Of a stretch of DNA of 64,000 nucleotides, positions 26,567 through 35,979 are shown one piece after another. The notes under the pieces are model-generated. The model was not told the origin of the DNA. It made no database searches and saw nothing but the letters and a program-made list of their open reading frames with translations. Position 1 is the first letter of the stretch. Each line of letters begins with the position of its first letter. Location: the NCBI RefSeq assembly GCF_026191675.1, contig NZ_JAKRRY010000001.1:310001-374000 (forward strand), written 5' to 3'. Source of the stretch: Vibrio qingdaonensis (GTDB taxonomy: Bacteria > Pseudomonadota > Gammaproteobacteria > Enterobacterales > Vibrionaceae). A program made the translations under genes and the position numbers.

Positions 26567-29500
26567 CTAGACAACGTTAATCAGACGCAATATCGCTTGT
26601 AGAGGATGCTGAACTGGCTGATCTTCAAAGCGCTTCACTTGGCTACGGCAAGAATACCCTGTCACTAAACAGCGTTCTTTCGGCAAAGCCGCCATCTGCG
26701 GCTTCCAACTGAGCCCATAAATATCTTTCGACATCTGTAGCTTATCTGACTCATGCCCAAACGTGCCCGCCATACCACAGCAACCTACTGGTACTGTGTG
26801 CAATACGCCGCCAAAGTGCTTAAAAATAGAGCCCCACTCCTTCTCTGCATTTGGCATCTTAGTTTTTTCTGTACAGTGCGCAAATAGATACCAGGGTTCT
26901 TTATCACTAGAAGGCGATGAGCTGAGTGTATTCATCAACGGCAATAACCACTCATGCACAGTCAGGACATCAAACTCACCGCGTTTTTCTTCAAGGATCT
27001 CAACGTATTCATCGCGGTAACAAAGAACAAGCGCCGGGTCGACACCAACCAACGGAATATTGAGCTGTGCGACTTGCTGTAAGAAGTCCGCGGTGGATTG
27101 AGCGCCTTGTGCAAACTGCTTTAAAAATCCTTTGATATGCGCCGCTTTGCCATTTGGTTTAAACGGCAATATAACGGGTGTTTTGCCGAGTACGAACGCA
27201 AGCTTAACAAAATCTTCTACTACCGCAGCATCGTAGAAACTGGTAAATGGATCTTGAACAATTAAGACATATTCCGCTCGCTGAGCATCCGTCAGTTTTG
27301 ACAATTTCTCTAAATCAAACGCTTCTATTAGCTGCGCCTTCATTCGCTGCTCTAGAGTTGGTACAGACAACAAAGGTGCGTCAACATAGCCAACAGTTTT
27401 AGCCGTTAAAGATTGAACCCACGGTTGCTTGAGCGCGAAGTTTATCGTCTTGGGCATTTTTGCCATATAAGGCAGCAATGTCTCAATGTTTGCCACTAAA
27501 TAATCTTTCGCAGGGCGTTGATAGCGAGTGTAGTACAAGTTCAAAAAACGAGCTCTAAAGCTAGGTACATCGACTTTAATTGGGCACTGACTAGCACAAG
27601 CTTTGCAAGCTAAGCATCCGTTCATCGCATCGTACACTTCATGCGAAAAATCATATTCATGACGTTTATTCAGTGTATTACGCCACTTTTCGATCAAGCC
27701 TTTTGCGCTGCTCGTGTATTGGGTCTGATTTTCTAACTCAATCACGTCGAAACCCTGTTCAGACAGCTGTCGAAGCCACTCCCGAACCATGCCCGCTCGC
27801 CCCTTCGGAGAGTGACGTCTATCCGCTGTCACCTTCATAGATGGGCACATAGGCGATGCCGTATCATAGTTAAAACACAGGCCATTACCGTTACACTCCA
27901 TGGCCTGAGAGAAACTATCACGAACTTCTATCGGAATTTGGCGATCGTACGTGCCTCGTTTAACATCTGAAACCTTAACCAATTCGTCTTGGCTATCAAG
28001 CGGTGTACATATCTTGCCTGGGTTCATCTTGTTGTGCGGATCAAATGCTGACTTGATGCGACGCAACTCATTAAAAAGCGTCTCGCCGAAAAATGCTGGG
28101 CCATATTCTGAGCGAAATCCTTTGCCATGCTCTCCCCACATTAAGCCGCCATACTTTGCCACCAGCTTCACGACTTCGTCCGACACTTGATGCATCAACG
28201 CTTCTTGTTCCGGGTCACACATATCCAGTGCAGGGCGAACATGCAACACACCCGCATCAACATGGCCAAACATGCCATAATGCAATCCATGTCCATCGAG
28301 TAAAGCGCGAAACTCATCAATAAAATCCGCTAAGTTTTCTGGTGGCACGCAGGTATCTTCCGCAAAGGCAATCGGCTTAGCGCTGCCTTTTACCGCGCCA
28401 AGCAAACCAACGGCTTTTTTACGCATGTTATAAATTCGACCAAGACTGGCAACATCACTCGTAACTTGGTAGCCAATAATGCCACCCTTCTCCGTTTTCA
28501 GCATGTCATCAAGTTGCGCGGTTAACTGCTCTACACTAAGGCGAACGTCTTGCTCATCTGCGCCTGCGTACTCAACCATATTGATGCCGAGCATCTCTTT
28601 ACCCGGCACATCGGTAATTAAGTCGCTCACCGTATGCCAAATAATATCTTGCTTAGCTAAATTGAGAACTTTTGAATCAATGGTTTCTACCGACAATGCA
28701 TTGGCTTGAACCATAAACGGTGCATTTCTTAATGCCGCTTCAAACGTGTTGTATTTAACATTGATCAAGGTTCGTGCTTTAGGAATAGGGGTCAGGTTCA
28801 GCTTAGCTTCGGTAATAAACGCGAGCGAGCCTTCCGCGCCACACAGTATTCTGGTGATATCAAACGAATCACTTTTCGGATCAAACGCGTTTTTAAGGTC
28901 ATAACCCGTCAAGAAACGATTAAGCGCAGGAAATTTCTCATCAATAAGTGGTCGATGCTCACGGCACACTTGTTCAGACACCGTTAATGCTGTCGAGACG
29001 AAGTTATCATCTTCAGAAAACCCGAGAGAACCATCACTTTCTAGTACTGAACCGTCAGCCAATACCGCCTGTAGAGACAATACATGATCCGATGTCTTAC
29101 CATATTTTAATGACCCTTGCCCCGACGCGTCGGTATTAATCATTCCGCCAACAGTAGCTCGGTTACTGGTTGATAAATCCGGGGAGAAGAAATAGCCGTA
29201 TGGGCGAACCGCGTCATTAAGCGCATCTTTGACCATTCCGGTTTGAACTCGAACCCAGCCCTCAGCCTCATTAACCTCCAAGACCTGATTCATATGACGA
29301 GATAAATCGACCACAATTCCAGAAGTCAGTGACTGACCATTTGTTCCCGTCCCTCCACCGCGAGGGGAGAATTGAATCGACTTAAATGGGTCAGTATTGG
29401 CGAGATGGGCAATAATTTGAACATCATTGGTTGTCTTAGGGTGAACCACCGCCTGTGGGAGCACCTGGTAGACACTATTATCCGTTGCCACCGCAAGGCG

Positions 29501-29611
29501 ACTTGAATACTGCGTTTCAATGTCGCCAGAGAAGCCTTGTTGATTAAGCTGATCAAGAAAAGCGATCACTGTAGGATTAATATCAGATTGAGAACTGAGT
29601 CTTGGTAACAT
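26567..29611 (-). CDS. ydiJ: YdiJ-type FAD-linked D-2-hydroxyacid dehydrogenase with Fe-S domain
   Basis: A 1014-residue fusion enzyme like E. coli YdiJ (1018). The N-terminal FAD-binding type 4 domain has SPRGGGTGTNGQS near residue 85; the FAD-oxidase C-terminal domain follows with its metal/substrate region (FGHVDAGVLHVRP). A ferredoxin-like 4Fe-4S motif, CLACKACASQCP, lies near residue 667, and a CCG-type domain with VGCCGMAG near 942. YdiJ has been described as a D-2-hydroxyglutarate dehydrogenase; related proteins act on D-lactate, so the substrate is not certain. Start 29611 follows AGGAAGC. Confidence 0.9.
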   Translation of the reverse strand: MLPRLSSQSDINPTVIAFLDQLNQQGFSGDIETQYSSRLAVATDNSVYQVLPQAVVHPKTTNDVQIIAHLANTDPFKSIQFSPRGGGTGTNGQSLTSGIVVDLSRHMNQVLEVNEAEGWVRVQTGMVKDALNDAVRPYGYFFSPDLSTSNRATVGGMINTDASGQGSLKYGKTSDHVLSLQAVLADGSVLESDGSLGFSEDDNFVSTALTVSEQVCREHRPLIDEKFPALNRFLTGYDLKNAFDPKSDSFDITRILCGAEGSLAFITEAKLNLTPIPKARTLINVKYNTFEAALRNAPFMVQANALSVETIDSKVLNLAKQDIIWHTVSDLITDVPGKEMLGINMVEYAGADEQDVRLSVEQLTAQLDDMLKTEKGGIIGYQVTSDVASLGRIYNMRKKAVGLLGAVKGSAKPIAFAEDTCVPPENLADFIDEFRALLDGHGLHYGMFGHVDAGVLHVRPALDMCDPEQEALMHQVSDEVVKLVAKYGGLMWGEHGKGFRSEYGPAFFGETLFNELRRIKSAFDPHNKMNPGKICTPLDSQDELVKVSDVKRGTYDRQIPIEVRDSFSQAMECNGNGLCFNYDTASPMCPSMKVTADRRHSPKGRAGMVREWLRQLSEQGFDVIELENQTQYTSSAKGLIEKWRNTLNKRHEYDFSHEVYDAMNGCLACKACASQCPIKVDVPSFRARFLNLYYTRYQRPAKDYLVANIETLLPYMAKMPKTINFALKQPWVQSLTAKTVGYVDAPLLSVPTLEQRMKAQLIEAFDLEKLSKLTDAQRAEYVLIVQDPFTSFYDAAVVEDFVKLAFVLGKTPVILPFKPNGKAAHIKGFLKQFAQGAQSTADFLQQVAQLNIPLVGVDPALVLCYRDEYVEILEEKRGEFDVLTVHEWLLPLMNTLSSSPSSDKEPWYLFAHCTEKTKMPNAEKEWGSIFKHFGGVLHTVPVGCCGMAGTFGHESDKLQMSKDIYGLSWKPQMAALPKERCLVTGYSCRSQVKRFEDQPVQHPLQAILRLINVV

Positions 29612-29898
29612 TTTGCTTCCTGCCCCTAAACATGCTGATCCACTCAGCAAGGGAGTATTAAAAAGTGATGATGCATCTAACCATTAGCGCTCATTAATCA
29701 CAGGCTTAAACCGTGATTTCTTGAGTTTTTTTGTAGGTGCGTACTAATTTTACTTATCTCTTCACTTTACAACAATTAAAAGTGTGATCAAATCGCAATC
29801 TCATCGCAATTGTGCATCGTTTATATCTTTTCAAGATGTTTCCTTCATGCCAAACTCGGCACTATCAAGGAAGCAGACATTCAATAAAGCGGTATCTC

Positions 29899-30576
29899 AT
29901 GAAAAAAACTAAGGTTATCACCACGGAAGACATCCTTCTTAAGCTATGCCAATCCGTATCACACGTACTTACATCAGCAACGCAATCTAGTGTCACATAT
30001 TCTGCCATGGTGCAAAAAATCACCAAAACCACACTCAAACCCGATTTTGGTTGTTTTGTGTTATTTGACGGTGGTTTTTCTGGCCTTGTTGTCATCAACT
30101 TCACTTCTCAAGCCGCTCTAGAAGTCTATTCAAACTACATGCGCAGCATGGGTATGCCTGAAGAAGAGCTCGCCATTCACCATAACGCGGACGAAGTCGG
30201 CGATGTACTTGGCGAACTAATGAATCAACTGGTTGGTGATTTCACCAACAAAGTGAGAAAAGAACTGCAAACCAATATCACGCAAAACCAACCTAAGATG
30301 CTGGCGATAAACAAACAGGTCGTGCTATCGGTTGATACTAACTTAGAACGCCCACAAGCAAGACGCGTCACGTTCTCAACGGCAAACAACAATATCTTTT
30401 ATTTAGAGTTTGCGATGGATAAAACCGAATTCATCCAAATGGAAGAGTTTGAAGTGCAAGCCGATGAATCCCCTGATGCGATTATTGAACGAGCAATAAA
30501 AGATAAAGAAACAGAAAAAATAGCAACAAAGCAAGATAGTACAAGCCAAGACTTGTTAGATGAACTAGGCATCTAA
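29899..30576 (+). CDS. DUF3334 family, CheX/CheC-like protein
   Basis: A 225-residue protein that I place in DUF3334, a family found in Vibrio and relatives. The central part resembles the CheC/CheX/FliY fold: GDVLGELMNQLVGDF carries the E-x-x-N pair that in CheX and CheC dephosphorylates phospho-CheY. There is no signal peptide; the C-terminus is charged and probably disordered. An in-frame ATG at 29812 would add 29 unlikely residues. If the E-x-x-N motif is functional, the protein would act on a response regulator, but no chemotaxis gene lies in the window. Confidence 0.75.
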   Translation: MKKTKVITTEDILLKLCQSVSHVLTSATQSSVTYSAMVQKITKTTLKPDFGCFVLFDGGFSGLVVINFTSQAALEVYSNYMRSMGMPEEELAIHHNADEVGDVLGELMNQLVGDFTNKVRKELQTNITQNQPKMLAINKQVVLSVDTNLERPQARRVTFSTANNNIFYLEFAMDKTEFIQMEEFEVQADESPDAIIERAIKDKETEKIATKQDSTSQDLLDELGI

Positions 30577-30624
30577 CTACGTGGTTTTTGTCTCTCTCCC
30601 CAAAGGTTAGCCTTTATGAGAGCC

Positions 30625-30657
30625 CCTAAGAGAACACCTCTACGGCGCTCTCTTAGG
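30625..30657 (+). terminator. Possible terminator after the DUF3334 gene
   Basis: CCTAAGAGA (30625-30633) pairs with TCTCTTAGG (30649-30657) around a 15-base loop; no U run. Confidence 0.4.
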
Positions 30658-30793
30658 CACTGTGCCACCGAGTAATCTCATACTTCGTCTAAAAAACGCG
30701 TCAGGTAAATCCAAACCCATGCTTCCCCTTTCCTCGGAAAATCGTTAAAATAGTGCCCTTTTTCTTTCGCGGTACAGAGAACTCACATTGTCG

Positions 30794-31477
30794 ATGGATA
30801 AACAAAAAGCCCTTAAAAAAATTGCTAAATGCCTTGAACTAGGTAACTCAGCGAACGTCAATGAAGCCGCAAATGCGATCAAAATGGCGCATAACCTCAT
30901 GCTGAAGTATGGGCTGGATAAAGATGACATCGAGTTCATCAAAATGGGGAAAACCCAATCGACACATTTGTTGCCAGCTAATATTAGTTCCACTCTTCTA
31001 CGCGTTATTCGTGGTATTAACACCAAATTTGGCGTGGAGGCCGTTTTGCTTAATCACAAAGGACTCAAACGTGTTGAGTTTATTGGTGAGGCCGATCGAG
31101 CGATCTTCGCAGCGTTCGCATTCGATATTATCTATCGAGAAATGAATGAACATACTGGGCAGTTTAGAAATGGGTTTGCGGGCTCTGGCACGTCAACGAC
31201 GGAAGTCACTCGACGCGTTAACTCCTTTGTCTCGGGTTGGATAGAAGGCGCACTAGAAAAACTGCCAATCATTACCCCCGACGATGAGTCAAACAACAAA
31301 ATTAACAATTACATCGACAAAGAATTTAAAAATATTGACCGTGAGACGTTCAAACAACAGCTTAGAGATGCAATGAAAAACATTACGGCCGATTATGAAG
31401 TTGGACTAAAAAAAGGCCGTAAGCTCTCAGTAAATCGACCAATCAATGGCGCTCAAGCACCGAAAATGCTCAAATAG
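30794..31477 (+). CDS. DUF2786 domain protein
   Basis: A 227-residue protein whose N-terminal 40 residues match DUF2786 (ALKKIAKCLELGNSANVNEAANAIKMAHNLMLKYGL), a short helical domain seen in phage and bacterial proteins of unknown role. The rest includes FGVEAVLLNHKGLKRVEFIG and a basic C-terminus. I prefer the ATG at 30794; a TTG two codons upstream (30788) is also possible. It is probably cytoplasmic. It is followed 34 bases later by the Sel1/J-domain gene on the same strand, perhaps as an operon. Confidence 0.8.
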   Translation: MDKQKALKKIAKCLELGNSANVNEAANAIKMAHNLMLKYGLDKDDIEFIKMGKTQSTHLLPANISSTLLRVIRGINTKFGVEAVLLNHKGLKRVEFIGEADRAIFAAFAFDIIYREMNEHTGQFRNGFAGSGTSTTEVTRRVNSFVSGWIEGALEKLPIITPDDESNNKINNYIDKEFKNIDRETFKQQLRDAMKNITADYEVGLKKGRKLSVNRPINGAQAPKMLK

Positions 31478-31511
31478 CATTACCTGTAATTCGTTATTAT
31501 TAAGGAAGATA

Positions 31512-32576
31512 ATGACTCAGCTGCTTTATCGAACATGGTCAATGACCATGCGTGTCATTGTCTTGTGTGCTGCACTACACACTTCAGCCCTCGCTAGTGC
31601 CATCGCTTCTTTAGAACAACAAGCCCTGCTTGATGACGCCGATGCCCAGTACCAACTGGGCCTTGCTTACGAAACGGGGCAAGGTGTTCAACAAGATCTC
31701 AGCAAAGCCAGCCACTGGTATCAACAGGCTAGCAATAATGGTCACCTTAATGCGACATACAACTATGCCCAAGCACTCGAATATGGAAGAGGAATAACAC
31801 AAAACGCGTCCCGTGCTGCCCTTTTATACACCAAGCTAGCGGTGTCTGGTGACATAAGTACCTATGGCAAACTTGCTAAACTCTATCGCGATAATAAGGT
31901 GCACATTTCAGCCACGGACCAAGCCGTACTTTGGTATTCTTTAGCCGCTGAACAATCGACTGTCTTTGAGGCTGATCTTGAGTACGCGCTGCAACAGCAA
32001 TTTAACGAACGACAGCGCCGCCAAATAGACGCATTGCAACAGCAAGAAGAGATAACCACAGCAAAAACCACACTCACAGCCCCCTCAGCACCAACAAACC
32101 CTCAATCTAATCATCGCAACACTATGCAGAGCAATAACAGTACGATGTCTTGGAGCACCCACTTCATATATTGGGCAGTGCTCTTGCTCGTTGTGACAGT
32201 TGCTGGCTACTATCTAATGCAATTCAAACGTTCTCTATCGCTCGAACGTCGTGGTGACCAACGTTTACAAGATGCTTTCCAAGCTCAGCAACGAACCATT
32301 GCAAAACTCCAGCATAAATTAAAAGTAACACAAACCACACCAAAGACTATGTCTACGAAGCCGCCATCAAGCGCATTTGAAGAAGCGTATTTGCGATTTG
32401 GCTTTTCGGCCACCCAACGAAATCAGCTTACCCCTACTCTGCTTAAATCTCGCTATAAGCAACTCTCTCGCATTTTTCATCCTGACATCCAAGGTTCTGA
32501 AGACGAAATGAAGCAGCTCAACATCGCATTTAAAACGCTCATGCGACATGTTAAACCGTCTCAAAAAATTCATTAA
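31512..32576 (+). CDS. Sel1-repeat, single-TM, C-terminal J-domain protein
   Basis: A 354-residue protein with an unusual layout. A signal-like N-terminus (VIVLCAALHTSALASA) leads to Sel1-like repeats (DADAQYQLGLAYETGQGVQQ, then LNATYNYAQALEYGRGITQN and a third weaker one) over residues about 35-165. A Thr/Gln/Asn-rich linker follows, then one strong membrane segment (FIYWAVLLLVVTVAGYYLM, about residues 220-238). The C-terminus is a J-domain with the HPD motif intact in SRIFHPDIQGSEDEMKQLN. The topology suggests periplasmic Sel1 repeats and a cytoplasmic J-domain that could recruit DnaK to the membrane. The ATG follows TAAGGAAGATA. Confidence 0.82.
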   Translation: MTQLLYRTWSMTMRVIVLCAALHTSALASAIASLEQQALLDDADAQYQLGLAYETGQGVQQDLSKASHWYQQASNNGHLNATYNYAQALEYGRGITQNASRAALLYTKLAVSGDISTYGKLAKLYRDNKVHISATDQAVLWYSLAAEQSTVFEADLEYALQQQFNERQRRQIDALQQQEEITTAKTTLTAPSAPTNPQSNHRNTMQSNNSTMSWSTHFIYWAVLLLVVTVAGYYLMQFKRSLSLERRGDQRLQDAFQAQQRTIAKLQHKLKVTQTTPKTMSTKPPSSAFEEAYLRFGFSATQRNQLTPTLLKSRYKQLSRIFHPDIQGSEDEMKQLNIAFKTLMRHVKPSQKIH

Positions 32577-32703
32577 AACTCGCACCGTTCTCACTAATAC
32601 TTATAAAAGCACAATAAATGAAACAATTATTTAACATTACGCGCCATTTCATGTCATAATCAGTGGTGAGAATAACACCCAGCATTAAGGGTGGGGAGAA
32701 AAA

Positions 32704-32889
32704 ATGTATACGTTCACCATTGAAGGTTTTTGTGATTGGTGCCAGAAACCAAACTATGTGACTAAGCACCAATATGTCGACGGCAAGTGTCATTTCTCAT
32801 GTGAGGGGTGCGTCAACTACGCCGCGATGGATGTAAGGCAATTTAATCAAGCGGAGTTGGAATACAGAGACTCCCTGTGTAAATCTTAG
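32704..32889 (+). CDS. Small Cys-rich protein, putative zinc-binding
   Basis: A 61-residue protein, not recognised. GGGGAGAAAAA directly precedes the ATG. It has a CDWC pair at residues 10-13 and C-H-F-S-C-E-G-C at about 29-36, a spacing suited to a treble-clef or ribbon-type zinc site; another Cys is near the end. There is no signal peptide or membrane segment. It stands alone with a 100-base leader. A small zinc-finger regulator or adaptor is possible but not shown. Confidence 0.65.
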   Translation: MYTFTIEGFCDWCQKPNYVTKHQYVDGKCHFSCEGCVNYAAMDVRQFNQAELEYRDSLCKS

Positions 32890-33448
32890 CTTTGTTTCAA
32901 GCGCCTCTTTTAAAAAAGGGGCGTTATTACTTCTACTCAATATCTACTCGCCATACTCCTCTGCTACGTTCACGCACCACTCATAGGCAAATCAAACACC
33001 ACAACATCGCTACACCCACTGCCGCTATTTAAACCTCCGCCCTTAGTAAAGCGAACTACCGTCTCTACCGCGACCGACAATCGTTACGCGACTCCCATTA
33101 TTACGGGACTGACCATAATGACGCTAACGACAGTAGTCGTGTGATTAACAATTAGTCTCGTGATTAGCAATTAGTCTCGTGATTAGCAATAGTCTCGTGA
33201 TTAGCAATAGTCTCTTGATTAGCATTAGTCACACGATTAACAATAGTTAAGCCGTTACGGACAGACTCCCTCCATACAGTAGTTATACAGTGCTTATACA
33301 GTACCTCAACGCTATTACGTCTATTCCCGAAAGCTATTTTGCTCGACATCACATTTACCAAAATTATAATCACTTATATATCAATGATTTAAATAAATTC
33401 CGCAAATAGATTTAAAAAACACATTGACCTTTTTGCGCCTTAAAACTA
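32890..33448. other. Non-coding gap with tandem repeats
   Basis: About 560 bases between the Cys-rich gene and the SulA-like gene. It contains the six-unit repeat at 33141-33250, a second set of short direct repeats around 33277-33304 (variants of ATACAGT), and no convincing gene. Confidence 0.6.
33141..33250. repeat. Six degenerate 18-19 bp tandem repeats
   Basis: Units begin at 33141, 33160, 33179, 33197, 33215 and 33233. Two are GTGATTAGCAATAGTCTC; two have an extra T (19 bases, ...CAATTAGTCTC); the last two are diverged. No unit has dyad symmetry. Confidence 0.9.
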
Positions 33449-33464
33449 CTGTATAAGCATACAG
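33449..33464. promoter_or_regulatory. LexA (SOS) box
   Basis: CTGTATAAGCATACAG is a perfect CTGT-N8-ACAG LexA operator. It ends 21 bases before the SulA-like start and overlaps the likely -10 region of a promoter whose -35 is TTGACC at 33424, so LexA would block transcription. Confidence 0.92.
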
Positions 33465-33485
33465 CATGTATAAAAGGACAGGTTT

Positions 33486-33896
33486 ATGTTGCGAGATACT
33501 GAAATTCTTAACCCACTGAACATCCACTCACGTCGTGACGTGACGGCAAAAAAAGCACTGCCGCCTTACCCACGGGCAATGGCAACCAATGTACTCAGTC
33601 AGGTATCTCAGCTCGCTTCAAAACATCAATGGATACTACTCACGGCAGAATGTCCTCGCCCCACCATGGCGCAAATTTCTCATTATCAAGAGCTTGGTAA
33701 CCATATGGTGCAAATGAAACCATCACTGCACTTAAGCCAGACACAAGTTATCGAAAAAGCCATTCAATCAGGTAATGCCTGTGCCATTATTGCCCATGGT
33801 GACTTTTCATCCGATAGCCAGCAGCACTTACAACAGCTTGCACAGCAATATAACTGTGAAGTTATTTTTCTTGCGCCCTCTCCTTATTTACACTAA
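33486..33896 (+). CDS. sulA: SulA-like SOS cell division inhibitor
   Basis: A 136-residue protein resembling SulA in length and in order of conserved points: QLASKHQWILLTAECPRP parallels the Trp-containing strand of SulA, and VIEKAIQSGNACAIIAHGDF parallels the segment near ALRTGNYSVVIGWL; the C-terminus lacks a clear Lon-recognition tail. SulA binds FtsZ and halts septation during DNA damage. The perfect LexA box just upstream gives strong independent support. AAAAGGACAGG precedes the ATG. Sequence similarity to enterobacterial SulA is low, so the call rests on pattern plus regulation. Confidence 0.8.
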   Translation: MLRDTEILNPLNIHSRRDVTAKKALPPYPRAMATNVLSQVSQLASKHQWILLTAECPRPTMAQISHYQELGNHMVQMKPSLHLSQTQVIEKAIQSGNACAIIAHGDFSSDSQQHLQQLAQQYNCEVIFLAPSPYLH

Positions 33897-33971
33897 CTCC
33901 TCTTTTAAAACATCGATACAGCCTAGAAATGGCGCTTTTATGAACGGACAAGAAAGATAAATAAGAAAACA

Positions 33972-33987
33972 AAGCAAACGTTTGCTT
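33972..33987. promoter_or_regulatory. PurR operator upstream of purC
   Basis: AAGCAAACGTTTGCTT is a perfect palindrome matching the PurR consensus ACGCAAACGTTTNCNT, 114 bases before purC. Purine excess would repress the gene. Confidence 0.9.
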
Positions 33988-34101
33988 TTGTGATGGAAGC
34001 AAGTCTGAATTCTGGTATGATGCGGGGAAAAGTGAGCATTTAGTTGCTCTTTCTTCTTTGTCGCCTTTACTGCGACGCCAACGTTAGATAGGAATGTCTC
34101 A

Positions 34102-35208
34102 ATGAGTCTCGCTGATCAAGTCCTTGCTGTAAACGATGATCTCCCAATTCGTACCGATAAGCCTGTGCATAGTGGCAAAGTACGTTCAGTCTATTGGTTA
34201 ACCGAAGCAGATAGTCGCCGCCTGATTAAAGATAAAGGTTATGATGTGGCTGAAGATGCCCCTCTGGCTATTATGGTAATCAGTGACCGTATTTCAGCAT
34301 TTGATTGTATCTGGCATGGTGAAGGTGGACTAAAAGGCGTTCCTGGTAAAGGGGCTGCACTCAATGCCATTTCCAATCATTGGTTTAAGCTTTTTAAAGA
34401 GAGCGGTCTGGCCGATAGCCACATATTAGATATCCCTCATCCATTTATCTGGATCGTTCAAAAAGCCAAACCCGTCATGATTGAAGCGATTTGCCGTCAG
34501 TACATCACGGGCTCTATGTGGCGTGCCTATGCGCAAGGCGAGCGAGAATTCTGTGGTATTACCCTCCCAGAAGGATTAAAGAAAGATTCTAAACTTGACG
34601 ACGTACTCATTACTCCGTCAACAAAAGGAATTTTACGTGATATCCCGGGTGTACCAGAAGCTGATGACGTTAATATCACTCGCGACAATATCGTCGATAA
34701 CTACTCAGCCTTTAACTTCTCTGACATCGCAGGTGTCGCGCAATACGAAAAATTGCTAAAAGAAGGTTTTGCCGTCATTAGTGGCGCGCTTGAGAAAATT
34801 GATCAAACCTTTGTCGATACCAAGTTTGAATTTGGCTACGTGACAGATGCAAGTGGCAATGAGAAATTGATCTACATGGATGAAGTAGGCACGCCAGATT
34901 CATCTCGTATTTGGGATACTACGGCCTATCAAGACGGTAACATCGTCGAAAACTCTAAAGAAGGCTTTAGACAGTTTCTACTTAACTACTTCCCAGACCC
35001 TGATATTCTGCTAAACAAAGAACGTATGCCGGAGCGAGAAGCGTTAGCAATCAATAACGCTCTACCGCTTGACGCACTAACCAGCGTATCTGAAACCTAT
35101 ATTGGTATTGCAGAGAAAATCACCGGACAAAAAATTGTATTAAGCGATAATCCTAAGCAAGAAATCATTGATATTCTTCGCCGCGATTATGATTTGATCG
35201 CTGACTAA
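34102..35208 (+). CDS. purC: Phosphoribosylaminoimidazole-succinocarboxamide synthase
   Basis: A 368-residue SAICAR synthase, step seven of purine biosynthesis: CAIR plus aspartate and ATP give SAICAR. This is the long form typical of Vibrio rather than the 237-residue E. coli enzyme. Family motifs include [10 protein letters not shown] near the N-terminus, [30 protein letters not shown] and TKFEFGYV with [13 protein letters not shown] PurR box lies upstream and a good terminator follows. It is a single-gene unit. Confidence 0.97.
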   Translation: MSLADQVLAVNDDLPIRTDKPVHSGKVRSVYWLTEADSRRLIKDKGYDVAEDAPLAIMVISDRISAFDCIWHGEGGLKGVPGKGAALNAISNHWFKLFKESGLADSHILDIPHPFIWIVQKAKPVMIEAICRQYITGSMWRAYAQGEREFCGITLPEGLKKDSKLDDVLITPSTKGILRDIPGVPEADDVNITRDNIVDNYSAFNFSDIAGVAQYEKLLKEGFAVISGALEKIDQTFVDTKFEFGYVTDASGNEKLIYMDEVGTPDSSRIWDTTAYQDGNIVENSKEGFRQFLLNYFPDPDILLNKERMPEREALAINNALPLDALTSVSETYIGIAEKITGQKIVLSDNPKQEIIDILRRDYDLIAD

Positions 35209-35242
35209 TTTCTCGTTCAGTGGTCACTAACATATTAATAAT

Positions 35243-35277
35243 AAAGAGAGGGGGTAGATGCCCCTCTCTTTTCTTTC
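35243..35277 (+). terminator. Terminator of purC
   Basis: AAAGAGAGGGG pairs with CCCCTCTCTTT around a seven-base loop, followed by a T-rich stretch. Confidence 0.88.
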
Positions 35278-35312
35278 CGTTATGACGATACTTTAATTGC
35301 GACGATATTTAA

Positions 35313-35699
35313 TTACGACGATAGTATGATCGTTAGCGCGTCATCATCGCTGTCTAACAAAACCTCGCTTTGAGTTTTTGTCTGAATCTCTTCTAATTGC
35401 TCGACTTCTAATGAATAAGGCATCACGACTCTAAGGCGAGTGATTTTTTCCTCACGAGCCAACCGAATCAAGCGAATCAAATTACGTTCATCACTTTGTC
35501 GGGTTGAAAGCGTATTGAGTGCTTCTTTCCACAAACGTGAGTCTACATCCTCTGACCCTTTTGCGTTCGCTTTCCAAACCTCGCCAAAAATAGGTGCGAC
35601 GGAGCTTAATGCTTCTAGAAACGTCCACTTCTTACTGCAAGATGCGCCAAGAAAGCTTGTATAGTCGAATTCAATTTCCGTTAGGATCTCATTACTCAT
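35313..35699 (-). CDS. Hypothetical cytoplasmic protein, 128 residues
   Basis: Not recognised. An acidic protein with no signal peptide or membrane segment. The middle is helical and basic (ERNLIRLIRLAREEKITRLRVVMP), the C-terminus acidic (LLDSDDDALTIIL). The ATG at 35699 has GGAG upstream; two in-frame GTG codons precede it. It lies convergent with purC, and 280 bases from the hrpB end on the same strand, so it is probably its own unit. The compact fold-like pattern suggests a small regulator or adaptor, but no family can be named. Confidence 0.7.
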   Translation of the reverse strand: MSNEILTEIEFDYTSFLGASCSKKWTFLEALSSVAPIFGEVWKANAKGSEDVDSRLWKEALNTLSTRQSDERNLIRLIRLAREEKITRLRVVMPYSLEVEQLEEIQTKTQSEVLLDSDDDALTIILSS

Positions 35700-35979
35700 C
35701 ACCACTCCTGCTTACAGAATGTTATATAGCTATAATTGTCCAACAGTCGGCATATAGCAATAGGATATATTAAAATCATCTTTTATTACTTCAACGGCGA
35801 TTCAATGGTGATATAAAAAGCGAACTCGCAACATAATAAGAACAAAGGCGCATCAGATTGCATAATCTTATTTAACCGATAGCGTTTGCGAGACTGACCT
35901 CTTTAATCGGCCTCCAACTTGCTTGGCAACACCACCAGCATGTTCATGATAACGACACAACGATAATGCAAAGCATCAC

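Noticed and set aside
33164..33373. A 69-codon minus-strand frame that reads through part of the tandem repeats
   Set aside because: It has no ribosome site, two repeat units of 19 bases break the repeat frame, and the protein looks like translated repeat; it is not counted as a gene.
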